Assembly: GCA_002307175.1 (NCBI GenBank)
Contig: DBTS01000078.1
Span: 4,381 to 18,022 of the forward strand
Origin: Rhodocyclaceae bacterium UBA1310
GTDB taxonomy: Bacteria; Pseudomonadota; Gammaproteobacteria; Burkholderiales; Rhodocyclaceae
DNA: 13,642 nt
Reading direction: 5' to 3'
Of the stretch, positions 1 through 6,803 are shown in pieces (within the stretch, counting starts at the first letter, position 1; every line of letters begins with the position of its first letter). Below the pieces are notes generated by a model. That model had not been told where the DNA came from. It worked only from the letters and a program-made list of their open reading frames with translations, and did not search any database. The translations under genes were made by a program, and so were the position numbers.

Positions 1-1025
1 ATCTGCTTGCCGTCGTAGAGATACTCCGGGCCGATGAAGCCGACGACGGTATTCACGAGGAAGGGTTCATAGCAGCGCGCCATGCCGTAGGCCCGTGCTT
101 CCAGCGTCTGCTGGTCGGCACCATGATGGCCATTGGCGGAGAGCGCACTGCCCTGCCCCGTTTCGAAATACATGACGTTGTTGCCCACCGTCCCACGGTT
201 CAGCGAACGCGTGGCATGCAGGGCTTCCTCCAGAATTGCCGCCGTCACTCCGAAACTGGAATTGACGGCTTCAGTGCCACCAATGGACTGGAAGGCCAGA
301 TCCACCGGAGCGCCTTTTTCTACAGCACGGATGGTATTGGTGACGTGCGTGAGCACGCAGCTTTGCGTGGGCACGGCATATTGCTGGCGGAAGTCATCAA
401 TCAGATGCAGCAGTGCTGAGATCGCCGGCAGCGAATCGCTGGCCGGATTGATGCCGATCACTGCATCGCCCGAGCCATACAGCAGACCATCGAGCATCGA
501 GGCAGCGATACCCTTCGGATCGTCAGTGGGGTGATTCGGCTGCAGGCGCACCGCGAGGCGCCCCTTCAGGCCAATGGTATCGCGAAAGCGGGTAATGACC
601 TCACAGCGCGAGGCCACCATGATGAGATCCTGGTTGCGCATGAGCTTACTCACTGCCGCCACCATCTCCGGCGTGAGACCGGGGGCAAGTGCCGCCAGCG
701 TCACCGTATCTGCTGCATCGGAGAGTAGCCAGTCGCGAAACTCGCCAACCGTAAGCCCTGCAACACGCGCAAAAGCCGCCGCATCGTGACGATCAATGAT
801 GAGCCGCGTGACCTCATCGGTCTCGTAAGGCACCACCATCTCTTCCAGAAACCTCGCCAGCGGCACATCTGCCAGCGCGATACGTGCGGCCATGCGCTCT
901 TCCTCGGAAGCGGCAGCAACCCCCGCGAGCATGTCGCCAGAGCGAGCCGGGCTCGCCTTGGCAAGCAGGGTCTTGAGATCTGCGAACACATGCCGCCGCA
1001 CACCGATGGAAGCCGAGTACACCAT
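1..1025 (-). CDS. eutB: Ethanolamine ammonia-lyase large (heavy) subunit EutB, 3' end cut by the window edge
   Basis: EutB is the catalytic subunit of the adenosylcobalamin-dependent lyase that converts ethanolamine to acetaldehyde and ammonia in the cytoplasm; it needs the small subunit EutC. Reading leftward from the ATG at 1025 gives 341 uninterrupted codons. Family landmarks are RSGDMLAGVAAAS (about residues 29-40), RLQPN with its substrate-region Arg at 160, FQSIGG (245-250), YFETGQGSALSA (286-297, with the Glu that corresponds to Glu287 of the E. coli enzyme), and VVGFIGPEYLY near the cut end. E. coli EutB has about 453 residues, so roughly the last 110 lie left of the window, where eutC would be expected. 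The start has an AAGGGG-type SD a few bases upstream and lies 29 bp after the permease stop, which indicates one operon. The family call is secure; the operon is an inference. Confidence 0.96.
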   Translation of the reverse strand, partial: MVYSASIGVRRHVFADLKTLLAKASPARSGDMLAGVAAASEEERMAARIALADVPLARFLEEMVVPYETDEVTRLIIDRHDAAAFARVAGLTVGEFRDWLLSDAADTVTLAALAPGLTPEMVAAVSKLMRNQDLIMVASRCEVITRFRDTIGLKGRLAVRLQPNHPTDDPKGIAASMLDGLLYGSGDAVIGINPASDSLPAISALLHLIDDFRQQYAVPTQSCVLTHVTNTIRAVEKGAPVDLAFQSIGGTEAVNSSFGVTAAILEEALHATRSLNRGTVGNNVMYFETGQGSALSANGHHGADQQTLEARAYGMARCYEPFLVNTVVGFIGPEYLYDGKQ

Positions 1026-1054
1026 TTACCTACCCCTTACTCTATTTCAGGCAA

Positions 1055-2452
1055 TCACTTCGCTGCTTCAGCGCCAACCATGCCGCCCATGGAGGCAGCG
1101 GCACGCTGGGCATGAGTCAGACGGAAGTAGATGTAGCCCACCACCAGCACCCCGACAAACACGCCGGCCAGCAGGAGGTTGAACCAGATCACCGTTGCCA
1201 GACAGACCACCGCACCGATCAGGGCAATTGCCGGGAAGATCGGATACAGGGGCGTCTTGTACGGGCGTTCCATGGCCGGTGCCGTGCGACGCAGCTTGAA
1301 CAGCGAAACCATGCTCAGGATGTACATCAGCAAAGCACCCATGCAGGAGATCGTGACGATATTGGCCGTCAGGGTCTGGCCGCCAAAGGACAGCACGTTG
1401 TCACTGAAGATGGCAGCAATCCCGACAACGCCACCGACGATGATGGCCATGTGCGGCGTCTTGAAGCGCGGATGCACAGCCCCCATCCAGGCGGGCAGAT
1501 AGCCGGCGCGGGCCTGGGCAAAGATCTGCCGCGAGTAGCCGAGGATGATGCCGTGGAAAGAGGCCACCAGCCCGAAGAGACCCAGCCACACCAGCATGTG
1601 CAGCCAGCCCGAAGACTGACCAACGATCATCTTCATGGCCTGCGGCAGCGGGTCGTTGATGTTGGCAAGCTTGGTCCAGTCACCAGCAGCGCCTGCAAAC
1701 ACCATCACGCCCATCGCCAGAATTACCAGGGTGATGATGCCGGCGGTGTAGGCAATCGGAATCGAGCGCTTCGGATCGCGCACTTCCTCGGCGGCCATGG
1801 CTACGCCTTCAATGGCCAGGAAGAACCAGATCGCAAACGGAATCGCTGCGAAGATGCCGGGAATTGCGGCCAGCGAGAAATGATCGGAACCCGCCCAGCC
1901 ACCCTTGACGAAGTTGCCCAGCGAGAATCCCGGTGCCACCACCCCCATGAACACCAGCAGTTCGAAAATTGCCAGCACTGTCACGAAGAGTTCGAAAGTG
2001 GCCGCCAGACTCACCCCGGCAATATTCAGCCCCATGAACACCACGTAAGCGCCCACGGCAGCGATCTTCGGGTCCAGGCCTGGAAACTGCACATTCAGAT
2101 ACGAGCCGATGGCCAGCGCAATGGCAGGCGGAGCGAAAACGAATTCGATCAGCGTGGCCATCCCGGCAAGATACCCGCCAGTCGGGCCGAGTGCGCGGAA
2201 GCTATACGTGAAAGGGCCACCGGCATGCGGAATGCTGGTCGTCAGTTCGGTAAAGCTGAAAATATACGTGCCATACATGATGGCCACCGCAATGGTGGTG
2301 ATCAGAAAACCCAGCGTTCCCGCCGTGGCCCACCCGAAGCTCCAGCCAAAATATTCACCCGAGATCACCAGCCCGACTGCGATACCCCACAGCTGCCAGG
2401 TCCCGAGGTTTGCGGCAAGCTTGCCGCCCGCGCTTTCCTTTGCATTGCTCAT
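1055..2452 (-). CDS. eat: Ethanolamine permease, APC superfamily
   Basis: This is a 465-residue inner-membrane amine importer of the amino acid-polyamine-organocation superfamily, ethanolamine permease branch. It is very hydrophobic with about 12 membrane segments. The first segment holds the SGEYFGWSFG signature typical of the ethanolamine permease group (residues 31-40). The family loop SIPHAGGPFTYS follows at about 73-84, and a conserved AIEGVAMAAEEVRDPKR stretch lies at 213-229. The start ATG at 2452 follows a clear GGAGG SD. eutB follows after 29 bp, so uptake and cleavage are probably co-transcribed. In proteobacteria without a eut microcompartment operon, this permease-eutB-eutC order is the usual minimal ethanolamine route. 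The substrate is assigned from family and neighbours, not measured. Confidence 0.95.
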   Translation of the reverse strand: MSNAKESAGGKLAANLGTWQLWGIAVGLVISGEYFGWSFGWATAGTLGFLITTIAVAIMYGTYIFSFTELTTSIPHAGGPFTYSFRALGPTGGYLAGMATLIEFVFAPPAIALAIGSYLNVQFPGLDPKIAAVGAYVVFMGLNIAGVSLAATFELFVTVLAIFELLVFMGVVAPGFSLGNFVKGGWAGSDHFSLAAIPGIFAAIPFAIWFFLAIEGVAMAAEEVRDPKRSIPIAYTAGIITLVILAMGVMVFAGAAGDWTKLANINDPLPQAMKMIVGQSSGWLHMLVWLGLFGLVASFHGIILGYSRQIFAQARAGYLPAWMGAVHPRFKTPHMAIIVGGVVGIAAIFSDNVLSFGGQTLTANIVTISCMGALLMYILSMVSLFKLRRTAPAMERPYKTPLYPIFPAIALIGAVVCLATVIWFNLLLAGVFVGVLVVGYIYFRLTHAQRAAASMGGMVGAEAAK

Positions 2453-2488
2453 TTCAAAAACCTCCGAGAGTTGCCATGGCTACATCAT

Positions 2489-2517
2489 GTGTTACGAGTC
2501 CGTTCGCGATCTATCAA
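2489..2517 (-). promoter_or_regulatory. Candidate sigma-70 promoter of the permease-eutB operon
   Basis: On the minus strand a -35-like TTGATA (2517 to 2512) is followed, after exactly 17 bp, by a weak -10 TAACAC (2494 to 2489). This would start transcription near 2482 and leave a leader of about 30 nt holding the GGAGG SD of the permease. The weak -10 and the overlap of the -35 with the proximal EutR-type repeat fit a promoter that needs an activator. It is predicted by eye only. Confidence 0.45.
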
Positions 2518-2548
2518 GTTTTGGCACCTCGATATCAAGATTTGGCAC
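2512..2548 (-). promoter_or_regulatory. Tandem direct repeats, probable EutR (AraC-type) binding site
   Basis: Two 16-bp copies of TATCAAGNTTTGGCAC (plus-strand reading) lie at 2512-2527 and 2533-2548. They differ at one position and repeat with a 21-bp period, two helical turns. AraC-family proteins carry two helix-turn-helix motifs per monomer and commonly bind such paired half-sites in direct orientation, with the proximal one touching the -35 element. Here the proximal copy covers the TTGATA of the permease promoter. The adjacent divergent eutR-like gene is the obvious source of the binding protein, but that link is inferred. Confidence 0.6.
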
Positions 2549-2707
2549 GTTTTGAACCCAGGCACCGCTTCGGACCGCAAATTCCCTTCAAAGCACCGCA
2601 TCGGTGCGAAAAAACAGGGTAAAGCCCCCCTCTTCCAGCAAGCGCAAAAACCGTGCAAGGCTTACCAATTCAAGTGTTTTGCCTGCCCGGTACGCTGTTT
2701 GCTTAAG

Positions 2708-2715
2708 TAAGGAGG
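2708..2715 (+). promoter_or_regulatory. Perfect Shine-Dalgarno TAAGGAGG, unusually far from the eutR start
   Basis: TAAGGAGG is a full match to the 16S anti-SD, but the first ATG of the eutR-like gene (2741) lies 25 nt further on. No ATG, GTG or TTG stands 5-12 nt after it. The reading frame is open from 2711, after a TAA at 2708-2710. The next in-frame ATG downstream of 2741 is well inside the conserved domain, so 2741 remains the best start. Confidence 0.5.
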
Positions 2716-2740
2716 AATCAAGCCTCGCCGGTCATCTGCG

Positions 2741-3754
2741 ATGAAATCTGTGTTTACGTCCTCTCCTCCGTGTCAAAGCAGCCCGCAGGGAGCGGCAACG
2801 CCCCCTGCGGTGCTGCCTCTTTTACGCGTGACCCACACGCGTGCGCACGATGCGGACGAGCACGCCCAGAATCTTTCGCAATGGGATCAGCGTTATGACC
2901 AGCTCTCTTCGGGCAACTTTGAGGGCTGCGTGACCGAGCTCTGGCTGCCGCATACCCAGGTGTTTGTCGAGCGGGCCAACCGGCAACTGCGCCAGACCTG
3001 TGCGGCATGGCCGGAGTCAGTATGGTTCGGGATTCCCGCTGCGGAAGACGGCCAGATGGCGATGGGCAGCCGGCAACTCTCCTCGAATTCCGTATGCATA
3101 CGCGATGGCGGTGCCGAATTCGATCTGATGACAGCGCCGGATTTTGATCTGTATGGTGTGGTGGTTAACCGTGCGGCTTTCGCCCAATACGTGGAGGCGA
3201 ACGCCCGCCAGGATCTTGAGCGTCTGCTACGGCAACGCGATGTGGTGGCTCTGGCGCCGCTGCACAAGGCCAATCTGTGCGCCTCGCTGGCTGGCATCCT
3301 GACGGATGCCACAGCATGCGGTGAAGAAGCGCCGGCAGACCTGCAGGGGCGTATTTTCTCCCTGATGCTGCGCATCCTTGAACAGAAGCAGGGAGACACC
3401 GCCACCCCGCGACGCAGCCAGCTCACACGCCAACAGACCGTGACGCGCATCCGCGCCTATCTGCTGGAGAACCCGGCCCAGCCGCCGAGCATTCCGGATC
3501 TGTGCGAACGCCTGCATGTCAGCCGGCGCGCGCTGCAAAACTGTGTGGAAGAAGTAACCGGCCTGTCGCCCCTGGCGTTCATGCGCAGCGTGCGGCTGAA
3601 TGCCGTGCGCCGCGAGCTGCGCGAAGACCGTGGCGAGCCGATATCAAGCATCGCCTACGCGTGGGGCTTCTCGCACCTCTCACAATTTGCACGGGATTAC
3701 CGCCAGCTGTTTGGCGAACTGCCTTCGGAATCGCGGCACCATTCCGCTTTCTGA
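2741..3754 (+). CDS. eutR: AraC-family transcriptional regulator of ethanolamine use (EutR type)
   Basis: This 337-residue protein is similar to E. coli EutR (350 residues) along its length. Shared landmarks are the QxxYDQL-GxFxG segment near residues 50-62, RQTCAAWPESVWFGIPA (84-100) and GGAEFDL (123-129). The C-terminal double helix-turn-helix has helix pair 1 in IPDLCERLHVSRRALQNC (251-268) and pair 2 in ISSIAYAWGFSHLSQFARDY (301-320). In enterics EutR activates the eut operon in response to ethanolamine plus cobalamin. It is transcribed divergently from the permease operon, with tandem direct repeats in the shared 288-bp intergenic region. The start at 2741 has an oddly distant SD. The AraC family is certain; the EutR role rests on sequence similarity plus context. 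Confidence 0.92.
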   Translation: MKSVFTSSPPCQSSPQGAATPPAVLPLLRVTHTRAHDADEHAQNLSQWDQRYDQLSSGNFEGCVTELWLPHTQVFVERANRQLRQTCAAWPESVWFGIPAAEDGQMAMGSRQLSSNSVCIRDGGAEFDLMTAPDFDLYGVVVNRAAFAQYVEANARQDLERLLRQRDVVALAPLHKANLCASLAGILTDATACGEEAPADLQGRIFSLMLRILEQKQGDTATPRRSQLTRQQTVTRIRAYLLENPAQPPSIPDLCERLHVSRRALQNCVEEVTGLSPLAFMRSVRLNAVRRELREDRGEPISSIAYAWGFSHLSQFARDYRQLFGELPSESRHHSAF

Positions 3755-3812
3755 TCCTGAAGAACATTGCTGCACCACGCCGTTGGCGGGGGCAGGCACA
3801 TTGAGCAAGAGG

Positions 3813-3884
3813 CCCGGGGGCCGCCGCCGTATTTTATCCGGCTGTCTGCATGCAGACGGTGGAATACGGCGGCGGACGGGTTTT
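3813..3884. terminator. Large hairpin between converging eutR and mdcH, probable shared terminator
   Basis: A perfect 13-bp inverted repeat, CCGCCGCCGTATT (3821-3833) against AATACGGCGGCGG (3863-3875), encloses a second palindrome, GTCTGCATGCAGAC (3844-3857). A further CCC/GGG pairing (3813-3815 with 3878-3880) brings the plus-strand stem directly against TTTT (3881-3884). It therefore looks like a rho-independent terminator for eutR. In the minus direction the stem lacks a U-tract, so it may only stabilise or partly terminate the mdcH transcript. Confidence 0.7.
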
Positions 3885-3940
3885 AGCTGCGCGCTTCAGA
3901 ACCCGGCCTCAAAGTAAAACCAGACCCGGATTCCAGGTAT

Positions 3941-4873
3941 TTATTCTGCATAGCGTTTATGCAAAGTTGCCAGATTCGAAAGTGAATTCTGGCTCATCGC
4001 CACAGCATCTCCACCGGACGAGAACACCGAACGGCACAGCCCCGTCAGGGTTCCACCCGGGAAAGCCTCGATAGCCAAACGCGCACCACGTTCATAGGCA
4101 TGCGTGGCCGCATCGTGCCAGTGCACCTGGCGCGCCATATTGTTGGCCAGATCATCACGGATTTTTTCCGGCACAAACAGCGCCCGCGCGACGCTCGCAC
4201 TCACGTAGGTACAGCGTGGCCGTGCCAGTTCCACCGTGGCAAATGCGGCACCCAGTTCCTCTGCCTGCGGGGCAAGCAATGCACAGTGCGAAGGCACACT
4301 GATCGCGATACGCGCCACTTTGCGGGCGTTGTAATCACGCACGGCAACTTCCGCCACCCGCGCCAGCCCGGCCTCGTGGCCCGCCACCACGACCTGCTCG
4401 GGCGAATTGATGTTGGCCACGTAAATGGGGGAGTCCGCAAGGAACTGCGCAGCCACGATATTCTCGACCTGCGTCAGCGACAGACCGATCACCGCGCTCA
4501 TGCCGTACCCGCTGGGGTAAGCCTGCTGCATCAGATCACCACGCAGACGAACCAGATGCAGGGCATCGGCAAACGCCAGACTGCCTGCCACCACGGCAGC
4601 CGGATAAGCCCCGATGGAAAGCCCCAGCACCATATCCGGCTCACAGCCCGCTGCCGCCAGCAGGCGGGCCGAAGCCACCCCGGCAATCAGTAGGGAGAGC
4701 TGCACGCCACGCGTTGAGCGCAGTGCCTCCGCCGAATCGATCTCTGCCAGGCCCAGGCCCAGGCAATCCGTGGCTTCCTCCAATGTCTGGCGCACCAGCG
4801 CTTCCTGCGGCAAATCATGTAGCATATCCGCATGCTGGGCGCCCTGGCCCGGAAACGTCAAAAGTGTACTCAT
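3941..4873 (-). CDS. mdcH: Malonate decarboxylase malonyl-CoA:ACP transacylase MdcH (epsilon subunit)
   Basis: MdcH moves malonyl from malonyl-CoA to the prosthetic thiol of MdcC, priming the malonate decarboxylase cycle. The 310-residue product is a FabD-like acyltransferase. It has FPGQGAQ at residues 7-13, the nucleophile elbow GLSIGAY with Ser86 (84-90), the carboxylate-binding Arg region LVRLRG (Arg111), and the catalytic His in SVPSH (His196). The start at 4873 was chosen because it forms an ATGA overlap with mdcG, has a GGAGAG SD, and begins right at the conserved TFPGQGAQ; a frame extension to 5011 would only overlie mdcG. It is the last gene of the mdc locus and converges with eutR. 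The family and role are secure from motif plus context. Confidence 0.95.
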   Translation of the reverse strand: MSTLLTFPGQGAQHADMLHDLPQEALVRQTLEEATDCLGLGLAEIDSAEALRSTRGVQLSLLIAGVASARLLAAAGCEPDMVLGLSIGAYPAAVVAGSLAFADALHLVRLRGDLMQQAYPSGYGMSAVIGLSLTQVENIVAAQFLADSPIYVANINSPEQVVVAGHEAGLARVAEVAVRDYNARKVARIAISVPSHCALLAPQAEELGAAFATVELARPRCTYVSASVARALFVPEKIRDDLANNMARQVHWHDAATHAYERGARLAIEAFPGGTLTGLCRSVFSSGGDAVAMSQNSLSNLATLHKRYAE

Positions 4874-5511
4874 ACCGTGCTCTCCACACTCCAGGGTTTG
4901 TTGCTCAATACCGGCCCGCGCGGCGTTTTTACCATCACGCGGGCGTCGCCTCTCTCCCACTCGCGCAGGGCAAAAGCACTCCCGGAAGGCATGGCAATCT
5001 GCACATCGCAATAGCAGGCCGGATGTTCGAACTCTGCCAGCAGACGAGTTGCCTCGCGCCGTGTCAGCGGGTGCGGCACGTACAGCACCAGATCCAGATC
5101 ACTCGTTGCACTGACCACATCGGTTCCAGTCGCCAGCTCATAAGCCGCGCTTCCGCTCGGCCCCCAGGGGAACAGGACCGAGATGCGGTGGCGCAGATCC
5201 TCCCAGGCCTTCAGCGCCGGCATGCTCTGCCGCCCTTCACGCAGCGGAACACCATGCAGTTCCGGCGGACTCATGCGGCGGGCGATCTCGCCGGCCGGAA
5301 TGAAACAGCCGAAACGTTCGGCGCGCGAATAACCGCGCAGCCCCACGGCAACACCTCCGGGTGGAGCCAGCTCACGCCGCACAACCAGCGGATGGCGCCG
5401 CAGAATGCGCTCACGCGCCCACAAAGGCAGGCCTGCAAACCACTCTGCATGCCGCTGCGGCGTATCCACCTTGAGCCACAACAGATCGTGGGCCAGAAAC
5501 TTATCACTCAT
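4870..5511 (-). CDS. mdcG: Malonate decarboxylase holo-[acyl-carrier-protein] synthase MdcG
   Basis: MdcG transfers 2'-(5''-triphosphoribosyl)-3'-dephospho-CoA onto the conserved Ser of MdcC, a nucleotidyltransferase reaction. The protein has 213 residues, normal for the family. The centre holds WGPSGSAAYELATG (116-129) followed by SDLDL (137-141), with Asp138 and Asp140 as the metal-binding pair expected of this fold. An AGGAGG SD stands 7-8 nt before the ATG at 5511, one of the strongest in the window. It shares a 4-bp ATGA overlap with mdcH, so the two are translationally coupled. An intrinsic terminator separates it from mdcF upstream, so mdcG-mdcH may be a separate transcription unit. 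Confidence 0.95.
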   Translation of the reverse strand: MSDKFLAHDLLWLKVDTPQRHAEWFAGLPLWARERILRRHPLVVRRELAPPGGVAVGLRGYSRAERFGCFIPAGEIARRMSPPELHGVPLREGRQSMPALKAWEDLRHRISVLFPWGPSGSAAYELATGTDVVSATSDLDLVLYVPHPLTRREATRLLAEFEHPACYCDVQIAMPSGSAFALREWERGDARVMVKTPRGPVLSNKPWSVESTV

Positions 5512-5567
5512 CTATACGCCTCCTGCCGGCGCAAACCATGCTCTGACGCAGAGCACCAGACTGCCTG

Positions 5568-5608
5568 CCAAAATGTTCCGCAGCCTCATAATGCCAAAAA
5601 CATTTTGG
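5568..5608. repeat. Perfect 10-bp inverted repeat upstream of mdcG, possible operator
   Basis: CCAAAATGTT (5568-5577) and AACATTTTGG (5599-5608) are exact reverse complements with a 21-bp spacer. The arm centres are 31 bp apart, about three helical turns, so both arms face one side of the DNA. The element lies between the mdcF terminator and the mdcG SD, where an mdcG promoter must sit if one exists. I see no convincing -35/-10 pair. It could bind a dimer of regulators or form a leader hairpin. Confidence 0.4.
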
Positions 5609-5630
5609 TGGACCTTCTGAAGCTATATTG

Positions 5631-5666
5631 CCCAAAACAATACCGCCCGCTTGCGCGGGCCGGTAT
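5631..5666 (-). terminator. Rho-independent terminator after mdcF
   Basis: On the minus strand an 11-bp stem, right arm 5655-5666 and left arm ATACCGCCCGC (5640-5650), closes a four-base loop with one unpaired base. It is followed at once by TTGTTTT. It begins 47 nt past the mdcF stop. This is the best-formed intrinsic terminator in the malonate locus, and it lies inside the gene series rather than at the end. Confidence 0.75.
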
Positions 5667-5713
5667 CAAGGGAAACCCGGCTGATTGCGCCGGAGCCCTC
5701 CCTCATCATCGCA

Positions 5714-6694
5714 TCAGCTATGCAGCAGCGGCGCGGTCAGCACGATAAACAAAGGAATCGTGATGATGAACGCTGCAGTACTCACTAGCAGTGCGCCTTC
5801 ACCATCAGGCGACTGCACACCGTAGCGGTTGCCAAACACCACGCCGAAGAAACCGGCAGAAAGCGCCACGAGCAGCACGCCTGCAACCACCACCACCGGG
5901 TCCAGGCCAAAGGCCAGAGCTACCCCCCAGGCAATGAACGGCTGCACGAGGTTCTTGAGTATGGCACCGAAGATCACAATGCCGTTGATCTTGAGCTTGC
6001 GTGCCGACAGGATCACACCGGTCAGGAACAGCGCAGCAGCCAGCGAAGCACCACCCAGCGGCTTGAATGCCAGAATCAGCAGTTCCGGCGCTTTCAGGTT
6101 GGCCATGCCAAGCAGGGCAGAACCGATCACACCGAGGATCGGGCCAAACACCAGCGGCTTCTTCACCGACGCCCACATCAGGCGCGGCAATGCAGCAGCC
6201 ACCGAGCTCTTCGCCGTACCACTGGCTTCGGCCTTGGCGGCTTCCAGCATCATCAGACACACCGGCGTCATGAACACCGAGCCACAGGCAATGGCAATCG
6301 CCACGTTCAGCGACGTCACCGGATTTTCCCCGAATACGCCATTGAGAATCGGCAAACCCAGTGCAGCATAGTTAGGCAAGCCCACCGTCAGGGCGAGCAC
6401 GGCAGTATCACCAAGCTTTTTGTGGCACAACTTGGCAGACACGAAATAGATCAGGGCATAAATGATCCACATCGACAGCGTCAGCACGGCAACTAGCGGA
6501 ATCTGTTTGACGATCCCGGCCCACGGCGTCTGCACGGTAGCCAGAAAGAGGCCGCCAGGCAGTGCAAAGTCCATCAGGAAAATATTCAGGATGGCGACAT
6601 TGCCGTTATCTACCAGCTTTGCCTTGCCGGCCCAATACCCCAGAGCCAGGATTACGAAAATAGGCGCGAGCGCCTTCAGTATGAAGTACCCCAT
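5714..6694 (-). CDS. mdcF: Malonate transporter MdcF, AEC (auxin efflux carrier) family
   Basis: This 326-residue integral membrane protein of the AEC family has about ten hydrophobic segments. Visible family features are LGYWAGKAKLVD near the N-terminus (18-29), MDFALPGGLF (41-50), the broken helix VGLPNYAALGLPIL (104-117), and a last glycine-rich ALSAGFFGVVFGNRYG segment. In mdc clusters the AEC protein MdcF is taken to be the malonate carrier; other clusters use an MdcLM pair, which is absent here. The start ATG at 6694 has a TGGAG SD. It is separated from mdcE by 109 nt holding two hairpins and is followed by an intrinsic terminator, so its level may differ from the enzyme subunits. Malonate as substrate is inferred from context. 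Confidence 0.92.
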   Translation of the reverse strand: MGYFILKALAPIFVILALGYWAGKAKLVDNGNVAILNIFLMDFALPGGLFLATVQTPWAGIVKQIPLVAVLTLSMWIIYALIYFVSAKLCHKKLGDTAVLALTVGLPNYAALGLPILNGVFGENPVTSLNVAIAIACGSVFMTPVCLMMLEAAKAEASGTAKSSVAAALPRLMWASVKKPLVFGPILGVIGSALLGMANLKAPELLILAFKPLGGASLAAALFLTGVILSARKLKINGIVIFGAILKNLVQPFIAWGVALAFGLDPVVVVAGVLLVALSAGFFGVVFGNRYGVQSPDGEGALLVSTAAFIITIPLFIVLTAPLLHS

Positions 6695-6731
6695 GGGTCG
6701 TCTCCAAAAGGAAAGAAAATCTTTTCATCAC

Positions 6732-6789
6732 TCACGCCACGCGTGAAGATGCTCACCGCTGCAGCCAGGGCTGCACTGCAGCCGGTGAG
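6732..6789 (-). repeat. Two adjacent hairpins in the mdcE-mdcF gap
   Basis: The first in the direction of transcription pairs 6776-6789 with 6752-6764 (CTCACCGCTGCAG, 13 bp, one bulged base). The second is a perfect 6-bp stem with a 3-nt loop, TCACGC/GCGTGA (6732-6746). Neither is followed by a U-tract on the minus strand, so they are not classical terminators for mdc mRNA. The larger one is followed by TTTT only in the plus direction. They could protect the 3' end of an mdcA-E message or attenuate mdcF. Confidence 0.5.
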
Positions 6790-6803
6790 AATGTTTTAAT
6801 GAA

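Noticed and set aside
2520..2555. TTTGGCAC elements upstream of the permease as sigma-54 promoters
   Set aside because: Both copies lack GC at 10 bp after GG, so they fail the invariant sigma-54 spacing; the direct-repeat explanation is better.
1112..2710. Long open frame on the plus strand (532 codons)
   Set aside because: It is antisense to the permease, very rich in His, Gln and Arg, and has no recognisable motif. High-GC coding DNA gives such mirror frames.
4874..5011. N-terminal extension of mdcH to 5011
   Set aside because: It would overlap mdcG in another frame with Cys/Arg-rich residues; the ATGA start at 4873 has an SD and matches the family N-terminus.
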